From the NCBI RefSeq assembly GCF_000227115.2, contig NC_016481.1, positions 1,319,259 to 1,383,258 on the forward strand: DNA of 64,000 nucleotides. The letters run 5' to 3'. Source of the DNA: Naumovozyma dairenensis CBS 421. Taxonomy: Eukaryota; Ascomycota; Saccharomycetes; Saccharomycetales; Saccharomycetaceae. The notes below the pieces were generated by a model, which was not told where the DNA came from, made no database searches, and saw nothing but the letters and a program-made list of their open reading frames with translations. The position numbers and the translations under genes are program-made. Shown here piece after piece: positions 38,873 through 48,821 of the stretch (positions within the stretch are counted from its first letter, which is position 1; every line of letters begins with the position of its first letter).

Positions 38873-40234
38873 CTAACGTCGCAAAGATTCCAAATCCTTT
38901 TCAAGCTTCACCCTTAGTTGTCGCTCTTCATTCAGTTCCTTTTCGTATTTCCTCTGTGTTTCATTAAGCATTCTCTTAAATTCATTTCTCATAATCGATA
39001 TAGAATGAGATCCATTCGCACTTGTTATACTTACTGGTGAAAGAGGGCCCCATAATTCAGGTGATAGAAGTGGCGACTTTAATGAATCAATATTTATTTC
39101 CAATTGTTGCGCCTGCACTTGTGAATCATGAAATGAACCGTCGTTGCTATTATTATGACTTTGTTCTTTCAATTCCTCTTTCTCCTTCTCCGCTTCATGT
39201 AATTTATTTTCAGTCTTGGATAATACTAAATGCGAATTCAACAATTTATCCTGTAATTCTCTATTTGTACGTGTCAATTTTTCAATGTCTTGCACATAAC
39301 CAGCACGATCATGTTCAAATTGTTTAGTTAGAAAATTATGTGCTAATTGTAAATCTTTAAAAGCTGTTTCTATTTCAGTCAATTTCTCACTACGAACCAT
39401 TGTGCTACTTCCATTTTCGTCAGCATTCTCATTATTATCACCATAACTATCATAATTGTTGCCGTTATTGTTATTAATTTTCTTATTTAAATCCTCGGAA
39501 GTGCTCCTACCAACTTGATTTGCTAGGTTTCTATCTTCCTTCGAATCAGTGTTATTATTATCCGATGAAAAATCTCGTTTTCTTGCTTCTAATATACTAT
39601 CAATACCATTCTTCAAAAACTCAATTGGATTGTCCAACTTTGTTGGTTTTATATCAATACCATTTTGAATAGCACTGGATAATAAATATGAGGTGACTTC
39701 TTCCAAACCTTCATCATTTTCTGATAAATCTCTTACCTTATGGCTCTTAACAAATTCACTCAATATCTTATTCGACATTGATAAATCCACCACTTCAGTG
39801 GCATTCCCCATTTGTAAAATATCCAAGACACAATCATACCATTCTTCAGAATAAGGCTTCAAAGTCAAGAAATCCTCTAATTTAATATTCTTCGAAAAAT
39901 GACTGTTATTTTCATCTTGACCTTTGCATTTCTTCTTCTTCTTGTTATGTTCCGATTGTATCCAAAATAATACATATTCACTTAATAATTTCTTCTCAAA
40001 ATCAATCTCATGTCTAGAATCACCTTTCCTATACACTAAATAATCTGAGTAATCAACATTAGTTAAAGGTCTTGAATGGTAGTTTAAAGTAGAGGGTGTG
40101 TTCAAATATTGGATTAACTCATCATGGTTCAACGGGTATTCGTCATATCTTTCTTCAGAAAAGAGTACCGGGTTAACTTTTCTCAATAAATTCAAACTTG
40201 GTAAGTTGTTTTTCAGGTCTTCACTAACATTCAT
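38873..40234 (-). CDS. PEA2: Polarisome protein Pea2
   Basis: A 453-residue protein (420 in S. cerevisiae Pea2, YER149C). The N-terminal ~200 residues are the conserved part (LLRKVNPVLFSEERYDEYPL, LEDFLTLKPYSEEWYDCVLDILQMG). A poly-Asn/Asp stretch lies at about 245-275, followed by a coiled coil from about 285 to 355 and a second at the C-terminus. Pea2 works with Spa2, Bud6 and Bni1 at sites of polarised growth. The gene order towards UBP3 agrees with YER149C-YER151C. The family is fast evolving, so the call rests on synteny plus size and coiled-coil layout. Confidence 0.85.
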   Translation of the reverse strand: MNVSEDLKNNLPSLNLLRKVNPVLFSEERYDEYPLNHDELIQYLNTPSTLNYHSRPLTNVDYSDYLVYRKGDSRHEIDFEKKLLSEYVLFWIQSEHNKKKKKCKGQDENNSHFSKNIKLEDFLTLKPYSEEWYDCVLDILQMGNATEVVDLSMSNKILSEFVKSHKVRDLSENDEGLEEVTSYLLSSAIQNGIDIKPTKLDNPIEFLKNGIDSILEARKRDFSSDNNNTDSKEDRNLANQVGRSTSEDLNKKINNNNGNNYDSYGDNNENADENGSSTMVRSEKLTEIETAFKDLQLAHNFLTKQFEHDRAGYVQDIEKLTRTNRELQDKLLNSHLVLSKTENKLHEAEKEKEELKEQSHNNSNDGSFHDSQVQAQQLEINIDSLKSPLLSPELWGPLSPVSITSANGSHSISIMRNEFKRMLNETQRKYEKELNEERQLRVKLEKDLESLRR

Positions 40235-40591
40235 TTTTTCCTTCGACTTTATAAATTTTGTTTTTCCACACTGAGAGAATATATAATTTGGGTATTTCGA
40301 TGCTTAACCTCTTTCTACTTCAAAAAATACAAATACTCTCTCTTCAAAAAACCTCAAATAATAAACATCATCTTCAACTTCAACTTCAATGAGCATTGTT
40401 TGGTTACGCGCTTATTCTTATTTTATTGACTTGAAAAATTTTCGAAGTGTAAAAGAAAATAAACAAACAAGAAAATACTATTAGAAAGCAATGAGAGAAA
40501 TGAGGGAAGCATCATCACTGGCCCTACTATATACGGGAAGTCAATATATTGGAACACAAAATAATTGTGAATAATAACATTACGAAAAAAT
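40235..40591. other. Divergent promoter region PEA2/PPH3
   Basis: A 357-base spacer. Includes TTCAACTTCAACTTCAA near 40373-40389. No gene seen. Confidence 0.55.
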
Positions 40592-41521
40592 ATGGGTCTG
40601 GAAGTAGAAGAAGTCATCGAATCAATAAAACAAGGAAAACATGTCTCAGAAGCAACTGTATATTCCCTATGTTTAAAATCACAGGAATTATTAATTAATG
40701 AAGCCAATGTGACACGAGTAGATACACCAGTGACCATATGTGGTGATATTCATGGACAATTGCATGATCTTTTGACACTTTTCGACAAGAGCGGCGGTGT
40801 CGAGAAGACTAGATATATATTCCTTGGAGATTTCGTCGATAGAGGGTTTTATTCGTTAGAATCATTTCTTTTATTATTATGTTATAAATTAAGATATCCT
40901 GATCGAATAACTTTGATTAGAGGAAACCATGAAACAAGACAAATTACAAAAGTTTATGGGTTTTATGATGAAATTATGAGGAAATATGGGAATTGTAATG
41001 TTTGGAGATATTGTTGTGAAGTTTTTGACTATCTATCACTGGGTGCCATTATTAATGATAGCATATTCTGTGTACATGGTGGATTATCCCCCGAGATTAA
41101 TACAATAGATGAGATACGATCCATAGATAGAAAGCAAGAAGCTCCACATGAAGGTGCTATGTGTGATCTCCTGTGGTCAGATCCAGATGATGTAGATACT
41201 TGGTCTTTATCACCAAGAGGTGCTGGGTTCCTCTTTGGTAAAGGAGAAGTAGATAAATTCCTAATGAAAAACAATGTGGAATTAATAGCAAGAGCTCATC
41301 AATTAGTAATGGAAGGTTATAAAGAAATGTTTGATGGTGGTTTAGTCACAGTATGGTCAGCTCCAAATTATTGTTATAGATGCGGTAATGTAGCAGCAGT
41401 TCTCCGAATTGAAGATGACTTGGAAAGAAACTATACGATTTTTGAAGCCGTACAGCCTCAAGACGGTGTCGGTAATACAATTATACCCACTAAGAAACCT
41501 CAAATGGATTATTTCTTATAA
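40592..41521 (+). CDS. PPH3: Protein phosphatase PP4 catalytic subunit Pph3
   Basis: A 309-residue PPP-family Ser/Thr phosphatase (308 in S. cerevisiae Pph3, YDR075W). Metal-binding signatures GDIHGQ, GDFVDRG and GNHE are intact, as is the C-terminal D-Y-F-L that is carboxymethylated in PP2A-like enzymes. With Psy2 and Psy4 it dephosphorylates gamma-H2A and Rad53 during recovery from DNA damage. The gene is on the YDR sister track in S. cerevisiae, whereas neighbours PEA2 and UBP3 are on chromosome V. Confidence 0.97.
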   Translation: MGLEVEEVIESIKQGKHVSEATVYSLCLKSQELLINEANVTRVDTPVTICGDIHGQLHDLLTLFDKSGGVEKTRYIFLGDFVDRGFYSLESFLLLLCYKLRYPDRITLIRGNHETRQITKVYGFYDEIMRKYGNCNVWRYCCEVFDYLSLGAIINDSIFCVHGGLSPEINTIDEIRSIDRKQEAPHEGAMCDLLWSDPDDVDTWSLSPRGAGFLFGKGEVDKFLMKNNVELIARAHQLVMEGYKEMFDGGLVTVWSAPNYCYRCGNVAAVLRIEDDLERNYTIFEAVQPQDGVGNTIIPTKKPQMDYFL

Positions 41522-42084
41522 GAAATAGAAAAAACGTCATACTACTTAGACTATATATATTATATAGTTTACCACACTGCAACGCACATATAATTTAATG
41601 TAACAATATAATATTTCATCCCGTACTTTTAATTATCTGTATGTCATTGATTTAAAAAAGAGCCGATTATTACTGATGATCAACATTTCAGAATCTTATT
41701 AACTGACCAAGCCACTGCAGGATTCCAAAGGTCACAGCAAGCAGGTAATAAGGAAACTACCACGAAATGGCGTCATCAAACTATATATATGTATACATAT
41801 ATGTGTGTGAAATTAAAAATCCTGTATCGGAAATAAATTCAACTTAACGTTATGTTCTTGTACATCACATGTATCGGTTCACTTCCATCAGAGGCATGTC
41901 CTCATAAAATGAGCTCCAATCTCTGTGCGCCTACTAGAGAATTTAATGGAATTACCCTTGATTTATCCTAGTTCTACCGATGCCACCCAGGTCAGATTAG
42001 CCTTGTCTCCGATGCATGAAACCTGTAATAACTTTTATTCTAATTACTAGCTTTTGTGAGATCACGCTTTCGCATCCTTTTTTC
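41522..42084. other. Convergent intergenic region PPH3/UBP3
   Basis: 563 bases, long for a convergent spacer. It contains an alternating AT-rich segment near 41785-41810 (ATATATATGTATACATATATG). I see no coding relic that I can name. Confidence 0.5.
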
Positions 42085-45000
42085 TTAGATTTCCTTCTCA
42101 TACATTAAAATATATGCCGTTCTTGTATCTAATCCATTATCACCTCCATTTACTACATCTGCATCTTCCAATTCCGTTATATTAACATCATCTATCATAA
42201 ACCATTTCTTTAAATCTTTATTATAAATATCTGCAGTGTAATGACCACCATCTGGACTACTACCATGATGATATACCACAGCTCTTAATTTATATTTCCT
42301 ACTGGATTCATTATTTTTCAAAATGGCAGAAGATACAGATTCCACAGGAACGAGCAATTCGTGGTTATAATTAATTTTCTTGCGTATTTTTTCGATACGA
42401 CCATTATAACTATTATAATTAGTCATTCCGTTATCTTTACCGATATTACTAACAAAAGAGAATCGTTTCAATTGAATTAACAAGACTTGTGGTAATTTAT
42501 CTATGAAAGTTTGTTTTTTAGCTTCAACATCTTTCCCACTGGATGATTTAAATGGTAATAATTCAAATTCACTAAATTTTTTGAATGCAGTTTCCAAATC
42601 ATTAATCATCGGATCAGAAATATCTAACTGAATCGTCTGGAACGGATCTAATGTAATTGATTGTGATTCTTTATTGAATGGGATATCTAATACTGAACGG
42701 AATTGACCACCAAATATGTTTGAGATTGGTGATGGTGTCACGTCAACGGTACGTTTTACCGCGGTCTTGTTTTTCTTACCTTTTTTACTGGTACCACTGA
42801 CTTCATGCCATTCATTACTTGAATCACCTGAATCATTGGTGTCGTCTGTCATTGTACCGTATTTGTTTATTAATTCTTTCAATTTGGGAGAAATTTTAGT
42901 AATAAATTCAGCTTTATTGTAACGAGATAAGTTTCTAATTATGAAAATTTTCAATTGTTCATCAGTTATACTTTGTAATAGATTTTCAATTTCGTTATCT
43001 GTTAGGCATTCAATTGCGGAGATGATTTCTTCATGTAATTGATCTAATAATTGAGTAAGGAATTCTTCAGCATCTTCTTGATGGCCCCATTGTAGATCTT
43101 TGAATTTAGGTATGGTTGATAAAACTTTATAGAAGGCATCGGGTTTAATTGCATCAACAATGCTAGGTTTAATAGTAGCAGATAATAGCCTTGTAGTAGA
43201 TGGAGTTTTAGAACCAAGCCCCTTTTCAATATTCGTAGGGGAGGAGGAAGAAGCAGAAGAAATTTCAGGTGCTGGAGCCGTCAACATCGTATCATCTGAT
43301 GAAGACGATGAAGAAGAAGAAGAAGAAGAAAAAGAGGAAGAAGAAGGTGGTGAAGATCTAGTATCATTTGATGATGGTACTACAGGAGATGGAGATGAAG
43401 CAGATGATGTAATTTTGGATGATTCATTCTTTTCTGTTTCAAAAGTTTCCTTATCAAATTCAGAATAGAGAGCTACACATGCGTCCAATAATTTGGTTGA
43501 TGATGGACCTACTCTTGAATTTAAGTTTCTTGTACTGGTAACATTTAATACATCAATAAATGGTTTACAACTTAATAACATTTGCAAAATAGAACTCATG
43601 AAACAAATATTAGCGACATTAACAATCCCCCTGGAAACAATTGATTTAATTGGAACTTTATGATCCTTCGTATTGTTATTTGAAGTTGTTTCTAATGCAT
43701 AGTTAGTAAAATCAGGATCAAAACACATTCTTAATGCAATGGTACCTAATGATTCAGCACCTTTAGTTACAGAAGGGATGTATTTTTGGTCCTTCCTTTG
43801 GGGAATTCTTAAATTAGAGTCATTGTGTACATTCTTTGAGGAAGTTTCCCCGTTGATGGCAATAGTGGTTTTGCTAGCTATAGATTTCCCAGTAGTATTA
43901 CTAACTTGTTTTGATTTTGAAATTCCACCTGACGCGACAGCTGCCCATAATTTTGGTGTACTTGGTATAGTAGATAAAGAAGTTGTTGATTTTATTGGTT
44001 CTGGAGTTCCGGTCCGTGATATTGAAGGTACTGTTGATGATGAAGGTGAAGGTGAAGTTACATCATCCTTTTTGGAACGAGATTCTTTATCTTTCTTTTT
44101 ATGTTCAGTTTTTTCTTCCTTTTTAAAGACATTTGACTTTTCCTTCGAAGGTTTTATTGTATCCGCTGAAGATAGTTGTTTAGATGTTTGCTTTTCCTGT
44201 TTATCGTGCTTATCATGTTTTTCCTTCTTATGAGTGGATGGCTTGTCTATCGTTGTTTGATTTTGTGATTTAGTTTTTGGTTCACTTACAATTTCAACTT
44301 CAATATTTTCTTGCTTGGGTGGTGTTATGGTATCTTCTTTGATTTGTTGTTGCGCTTTCTCTTTCCTTATTTCAATGGAAGGTTGAGGTTCCAATGTTTG
44401 TTTATTTTTTTCATCAGATTTGGTTTCAGTTAATTCAACCGTTTGCTGTTCTTCTGCTGTATCTTCTTGCTTTTCTTCTGCTACTGCTACTTTGAAAGGC
44501 GCAGGAGTTTCGAGTTTCTTTTCCTTTAGGGTATTTTCATTTTCTTTTAACGTTAATATATTTTTGGAATCAGTAGTAGTACCTATACTTTTAGTTATTT
44601 CTTCCTTTTCTGGTATTGGTCTCACTTGTTTAGTTGCTTGAAAAGATTTCAATTGTATTTCACGTCTTTTCTTTCTTGCTTCTGCATAATCCTTTTGGTT
44701 AGTATTAATGAATAATGGGAATTCTAATGTTTTTTTCATAGATAGTTTTGACATATCGAATCTATAGTTATCATAAGCACCGTTACTAGTGGTATTATTA
44801 TTATTGTTTGAAGAAATAGAAGATGATATTGGACCATTATTAGATGGTTGGTAATTTTTCTTCATGCTATTATAGTTTTGATAATAACTACTAGGATTAT
44901 TTACATTGTTATTGCTGTTGTTATTATTACTATTATTATGATGTTTAGAGTTCATGTTGTTCATAGTTGGATTCATCATACCATTCATGTTGTTGTTATT

Positions 45001-45327
45001 ATTATTTGTGTTGCGTTTCTTCTTATTCATTCTCATATCATGTTGTTGTTGCTGTTGGTGTTGATGATGATGTTGCTGTGGACCCAATGCATTGGGGTTC
45101 GGGCTATTATTTTGGTACATCATTGGATTTTGGTTCATCATATTAAAGGAATAGCTTGGAGCTTGACCATATATATAAGGGCTTTGTGGGTAACTGTACA
45201 TTTGCATAGGAGCTTGATATACAGAGAATGGCATGTTTCCTTGTGGAGGTGGCATAGGTCCATTGTTATTATTGCTGGTGTTCGTAGGTGGGTACATCGA
45301 GTATGATTCCTCTTTATTATCAGACAT
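42085..45327 (-). CDS. UBP3: Ubiquitin-specific protease Ubp3
   Basis: A 1080-residue USP (912 in S. cerevisiae Ubp3, YER151C). The first ~200 residues are low-complexity with Asn, Gln, His and Pro tracts; a Lys/Glu-rich region follows (about 205-440). The catalytic domain begins near 567: the Cys box is GIVNVANICFMSS with Cys575, and the His box is HHGSSPDGGHYTADIY near residue 1035. A poly-Ser insert (about 650-705) interrupts the domain. With Bre5, Ubp3 acts in ER-Golgi COPII/COPI recycling, ribophagy and transcription. The extra length against S. cerevisiae is mostly in homopolymer tracts. Confidence 0.96.
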   Translation of the reverse strand: MSDNKEESYSMYPPTNTSNNNNGPMPPPQGNMPFSVYQAPMQMYSYPQSPYIYGQAPSYSFNMMNQNPMMYQNNSPNPNALGPQQHHHQHQQQQQHDMRMNKKKRNTNNNNNNMNGMMNPTMNNMNSKHHNNSNNNNSNNNVNNPSSYYQNYNSMKKNYQPSNNGPISSSISSNNNNNTTSNGAYDNYRFDMSKLSMKKTLEFPLFINTNQKDYAEARKKRREIQLKSFQATKQVRPIPEKEEITKSIGTTTDSKNILTLKENENTLKEKKLETPAPFKVAVAEEKQEDTAEEQQTVELTETKSDEKNKQTLEPQPSIEIRKEKAQQQIKEDTITPPKQENIEVEIVSEPKTKSQNQTTIDKPSTHKKEKHDKHDKQEKQTSKQLSSADTIKPSKEKSNVFKKEEKTEHKKKDKESRSKKDDVTSPSPSSSTVPSISRTGTPEPIKSTTSLSTIPSTPKLWAAVASGGISKSKQVSNTTGKSIASKTTIAINGETSSKNVHNDSNLRIPQRKDQKYIPSVTKGAESLGTIALRMCFDPDFTNYALETTSNNNTKDHKVPIKSIVSRGIVNVANICFMSSILQMLLSCKPFIDVLNVTSTRNLNSRVGPSSTKLLDACVALYSEFDKETFETEKNESSKITSSASSPSPVVPSSNDTRSSPPSSSSFSSSSSSSSSSSDDTMLTAPAPEISSASSSSPTNIEKGLGSKTPSTTRLLSATIKPSIVDAIKPDAFYKVLSTIPKFKDLQWGHQEDAEEFLTQLLDQLHEEIISAIECLTDNEIENLLQSITDEQLKIFIIRNLSRYNKAEFITKISPKLKELINKYGTMTDDTNDSGDSSNEWHEVSGTSKKGKKNKTAVKRTVDVTPSPISNIFGGQFRSVLDIPFNKESQSITLDPFQTIQLDISDPMINDLETAFKKFSEFELLPFKSSSGKDVEAKKQTFIDKLPQVLLIQLKRFSFVSNIGKDNGMTNYNSYNGRIEKIRKKINYNHELLVPVESVSSAILKNNESSRKYKLRAVVYHHGSSPDGGHYTADIYNKDLKKWFMIDDVNITELEDADVVNGGDNGLDTRTAYILMYEKEI

Positions 45328-45924
45328 TTTTTGCTTGCCTTTTATTCTTTCCGACTTTTTATTGAGCTACTTGGATAGTATCTTTCTTTCTTAATTTTTT
45401 GTTAGTGCTTTGACCTCGAGGTATGAGTAAAAGACTGCTTTAAACGTTATTGTATGTTAGTTTCTTCTTAATTAGACGGTAGCAAAGTGAATACCCACGA
45501 AACGAAAGATAGACCTGATGTATTTTTTAAGTGATAGATCTTCAGTTGAAGATATAATATAGTATAGTAATAATAATATCAGATTTGATAGTCAACACGT
45601 TAAAAAAATGTAGCTTCTTAGAGTTCCGTAACGTTATTATTACTCTTTTTTGCCATCCTGTACTCCAGTTTGCTGTTTTTCCACATTTTCGGTTTCTTTT
45701 TGTTTTTCCGTTGCGATTTTTTTTATTTTTTATTTTTTTCGAGTAGTTAATCTGTTACCCGGTGACATTTGATAGCGCCGGTCAAGCATTCAGAATGTTC
45801 TACATATATTGAAAACAAGAATATTGGTCGATAATACCCGTATACTATTACTATTATTATTACTATTACTATCTATACTACTACCATTCATTATAATTAC
45901 CACTATACCCGTAGGTATACTGTT
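45328..45924. other. Intergenic region, UBP3 promoter and YER152C 3' flank
   Basis: 597 bases with a Reb1-like site (45755-45762), a T-rich tract near 45715-45740 and a (CTATTA)-type microsatellite near 45843-45890. No gene seen. Confidence 0.55.
45755..45762. promoter_or_regulatory. Reb1-like site TTACCCGG
   Basis: An exact Reb1 core beside a long T tract, 428 bases upstream of the UBP3 ATG. Confidence 0.5.
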
Positions 45925-47361
45925 TTAAAAGGGGAGAGAAAATTCCTTTGCATATTTTTTACATACTTCCCCCCATTGTTGTATGCCAATCTTAATATCA
46001 GTGGGTTCCATGAAACTGATAGATAATCTCACAGATCTGGCACCCCAATTTCTTTCATCATTAGCCACTTCAAAATTGGACCCATTTGCTAATATCACAC
46101 CATATTCACACTCCAATCGTTCACCAACTTCCTTGGCATCATAACCTTCCGGTAATGTTACCCAACTGAAATAACCTCCCTCTTGTAATGGCGCTATCGT
46201 ATCCTTGGGTAACCATTGTTTAATACTTTCATACAATACTTCACTTCGATGTTTATATGTATCTCTCAAATTTTGTAAGATTCGCATTGCACTTCCATTT
46301 CTTAACATGGTTCCTACAATCATAGAATTTAATTGAGAAGGTGTACCCCCAGAAACATTAGCACCACCTTTAGATAATTGAGTAACTAATTTTGATGAAA
46401 TGGTTTCATTATATCCAACTCTTAACCCAGGCGCTATTATCTTTGAGAACGTTGCGTTTGATACAACATGTCCATACATTCCTTCTAAATCACATCCATC
46501 TGGAAGGTCTCGCCACATTTCTCTTTCTATATCAACAAATCTTTTGGGAATAACAGATGTTGCTGGATTTACTTTATAATTTAAAAATTCATAAACATCA
46601 TCTGTAATAATTAAAATATCATACAAACAGGCCAAATCAATTAATTTTCTTTTCGTCTTCAGAGAGTAAGATTTACCAGATGGATTTGCAAAACTTGGAA
46701 CACAATATAGGACATATTTATATATTTTCTTCATACTGTTCGCGTTGGGTCTCCTTATACATTCTAAACTTCGTGGCAATTTAGCTTTACTATCATTTAG
46801 AAGTTGTTGTGTACATGTCCCTTCATTTTTTTCAATCTCATCTTCATTACTATTACCATGTACACTACCTTCTAATTCATGTATTTTATCTAACAAGAGA
46901 TTTATATTCAAATCATACCCGTCAAATTGTTCACTTGTTGGATCCATTTCATCAATTGCAGTCATCTTACCTGCAAACCCAGCATCAATGAAACAATCAT
47001 TAATCAAAAAATATGTAGGAGTGACAATAAAAGCTTGTTTCGTATATCCAACATGAGGCAAAGTAGTTTGTAATAAGATATTCAAGATCCCATATGATGC
47101 ACCAGAAGTTAAGTTTAAATATTCTGGTTTCGCATGATCTATGCCATACACTTTCTTATTAAGTTCTGTAATTTCATTACGGACCCAATAGGCACCAGAA
47201 TCAGACCCGTACGTTAATGGATGTCTATTATTTGTATCGGAGTCATAGGGTCTCTCTTCGGGACTTAATAGTTCCGCAGTAGCTTCGATGATTTCCTTAC
47301 GGGGTAATAATCTAGAAGATGGATGGCCCTTAAAGAAATTGATTGTAGCTGGTGCGTCCAT
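45925..47361 (-). CDS. PLP-dependent aminotransferase (YER152C family)
   Basis: A 478-residue fold-type I aminotransferase (443 in S. cerevisiae YER152C, reported to have 2-aminoadipate transaminase activity). The pyridoxal phosphate lysine is likely Lys307 in T-F-S-K-I-I-A-P-G-L-R-V-G-Y. Other class features are VPSFANPSG (about 219-227) and ITDDVYEFLNY. A Glu/Asn-rich insert lies near 160-200. Synteny between UBP3 and PET122 matches YER152C. Confidence 0.95.
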   Translation of the reverse strand: MDAPATINFFKGHPSSRLLPRKEIIEATAELLSPEERPYDSDTNNRHPLTYGSDSGAYWVRNEITELNKKVYGIDHAKPEYLNLTSGASYGILNILLQTTLPHVGYTKQAFIVTPTYFLINDCFIDAGFAGKMTAIDEMDPTSEQFDGYDLNINLLLDKIHELEGSVHGNSNEDEIEKNEGTCTQQLLNDSKAKLPRSLECIRRPNANSMKKIYKYVLYCVPSFANPSGKSYSLKTKRKLIDLACLYDILIITDDVYEFLNYKVNPATSVIPKRFVDIEREMWRDLPDGCDLEGMYGHVVSNATFSKIIAPGLRVGYNETISSKLVTQLSKGGANVSGGTPSQLNSMIVGTMLRNGSAMRILQNLRDTYKHRSEVLYESIKQWLPKDTIAPLQEGGYFSWVTLPEGYDAKEVGERLECEYGVILANGSNFEVANDERNWGARSVRLSISFMEPTDIKIGIQQWGEVCKKYAKEFSLPF

Positions 47362-47593
47362 CGCTTAACGTATCGTGTGCTATATTATTTTTATATCAAA
47401 TTTGCACCTCGAAGAACATCTGAAAGCCCTTGATGGTCAGCACATGCAATAGCACATACATCCATTCATCCTTTTTTTGTAATAGCGCCAACAACAACAT
47501 GAGACTTCGCCACTACGTATACAAACAAAACAAAACAGAATTTTATAAATTTAAACAGAGCGCGCGAAGGTTACCCTGTTGTGCTGGGCTGTG

Positions 47594-48388
47594 CTACTGC
47601 CTGCTAAGTGTTTTCAAAATGGTGAGAGTGTCATTTGGTAATTCCATCGATTGGTACACCTGTTGGAACCTTTTCAACACACTGGTCTTGAATGATGTGC
47701 TGAAAATGGTACCGTCTTGTAACAAAATCATATTCAAGAATAAGATCAATGAGCGCGGGTTCTTGATGGCAATCCTGTTCTCACCAAACAAAATATTTGA
47801 CGCGGTTTCTTCATCACAACTATGATTCATGCTTTGAGTTAGATATGGGAAATCGCGAACTTTAATCAAATGATTATTCGTGACATCATTGAAATACGGA
47901 TTGTTGTCAATGTCTTCAAGATATACTTTCCATTTTTCTCGGAATTTTGTCGTATGCAACGTTCCCTTTGCAAAACTTTCCACTCTAATTCGTAATAAAG
48001 CATAATGATCTTCCGTCTTCGATCGCAGAGATTTGTTATCCCTCTTACCATATACTGCATTAAAATACGCGTATAATTGCTTAGGAATATAAGTCTTATT
48101 GTAAGATATACAAATATTCCCTATATCGCACAATAACTTCGGTGGAACAGTCAACGCCTTCCATTGGGTAACATATTTATACCATATATATTCAATGCTA
48201 TCCATGTGGCCCCATTGGCAACTCTTGATCAAATATAATTGTAAAAAATTGGAATCCATCTCGTCCCTGGGTATACCTCGGACTTCTGTTAACACTTGAT
48301 CAAAATTCCTATTCAGACAGTTTAAAAACAATCTTTTCCTTGCATCATCATTTATGTACCTTCTACTACCACTAATATTTCGTATCAT
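47594..48388 (-). CDS. PET122: COX3 mRNA translational activator Pet122
   Basis: A 264-residue protein (254 in S. cerevisiae Pet122, YER153C). The basic start MIRNISGSRRYINDDARKRLF fits a mitochondrial presequence. The body is helical without known motifs; VPPKLLCDIGNICISYNKTYIPKQLYAYF is the kind of stretch conserved between yeasts. With Pet54 and Pet494 it directs translation of mitochondrial COX3 mRNA at the inner membrane. Identification rests on position (divergent from OXA1, next to YER152C), length and basic character. Confidence 0.85.
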   Translation of the reverse strand: MIRNISGSRRYINDDARKRLFLNCLNRNFDQVLTEVRGIPRDEMDSNFLQLYLIKSCQWGHMDSIEYIWYKYVTQWKALTVPPKLLCDIGNICISYNKTYIPKQLYAYFNAVYGKRDNKSLRSKTEDHYALLRIRVESFAKGTLHTTKFREKWKVYLEDIDNNPYFNDVTNNHLIKVRDFPYLTQSMNHSCDEETASNILFGENRIAIKNPRSLILFLNMILLQDGTIFSTSFKTSVLKRFQQVYQSMELPNDTLTILKTLSRQ

Positions 48389-48821
48389 TCTGCCTCTTGC
48401 TCTATCGTATGATATATACTTGATCTGTTTGTTCTTCTATGTCCCTTATTCCCTATAAATATCCCCCGGCTGAAATTGTTTTAAAGCATTTCTCGGGAAT
48501 CTTTCTTAGTACGTAATGTGTTGAAATTTATATATCTAGAAAGTAAAACCTACCAATAACATTATCGAAACTATTTTCTGAACAACAGAACGCATATCGA
48601 GAGAATATATACATAGACAATGTTGCTGGGTATACGTTCTTCTGTAGTGTTGAATACTTCTGCAAGAATAGTAAGTTTTATTACTTTTTTTTTTATATAA
48701 AAAACAAATATCAAGGGAATATTGTCTCTCTTTCTATGACAGATGGACTAACAACAACTCATTTCTATATTTTTTATGAAACTCAATTATTAAAAGATAA
48801 CAACTAGATCATTATCGGTAC
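48389..48821. other. Divergent promoter region PET122/OXA1 with a possible first OXA1 exon
   Basis: 433 bases. An ATG at 48620 opens a short frame of 26 codons that runs straight into GTAAGT at 48671. It is either an upstream ORF or the first exon of OXA1; see the separate entry. Confidence 0.5.
48620..48670 (+). other. Candidate first coding exon of OXA1 (or upstream ORF)
   Basis: Seventeen codons (starting MLLGIRSS and ending TSARI) followed by GTAAGT. A branch-like GACTAAC is at 48746-48752. Joining to the CAG that ends at 48833 continues in frame into OXA1 at Tyr (48834). Earlier AGs at 48796, 48807 and 48828 would give frames that stop. The joined N-terminus would resemble a mitochondrial presequence. 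The distance from branch point to acceptor (82 bases with AGs between) is a weakness. Confidence 0.4.

Noticed and set aside
42716..44233. Long open frames opposite UBP3 (plus strand, up to 164 codons)
   Set aside because: They are mirror frames of Ser/Lys/Glu-rich coding repeats in UBP3, with no promoter or family resemblance.
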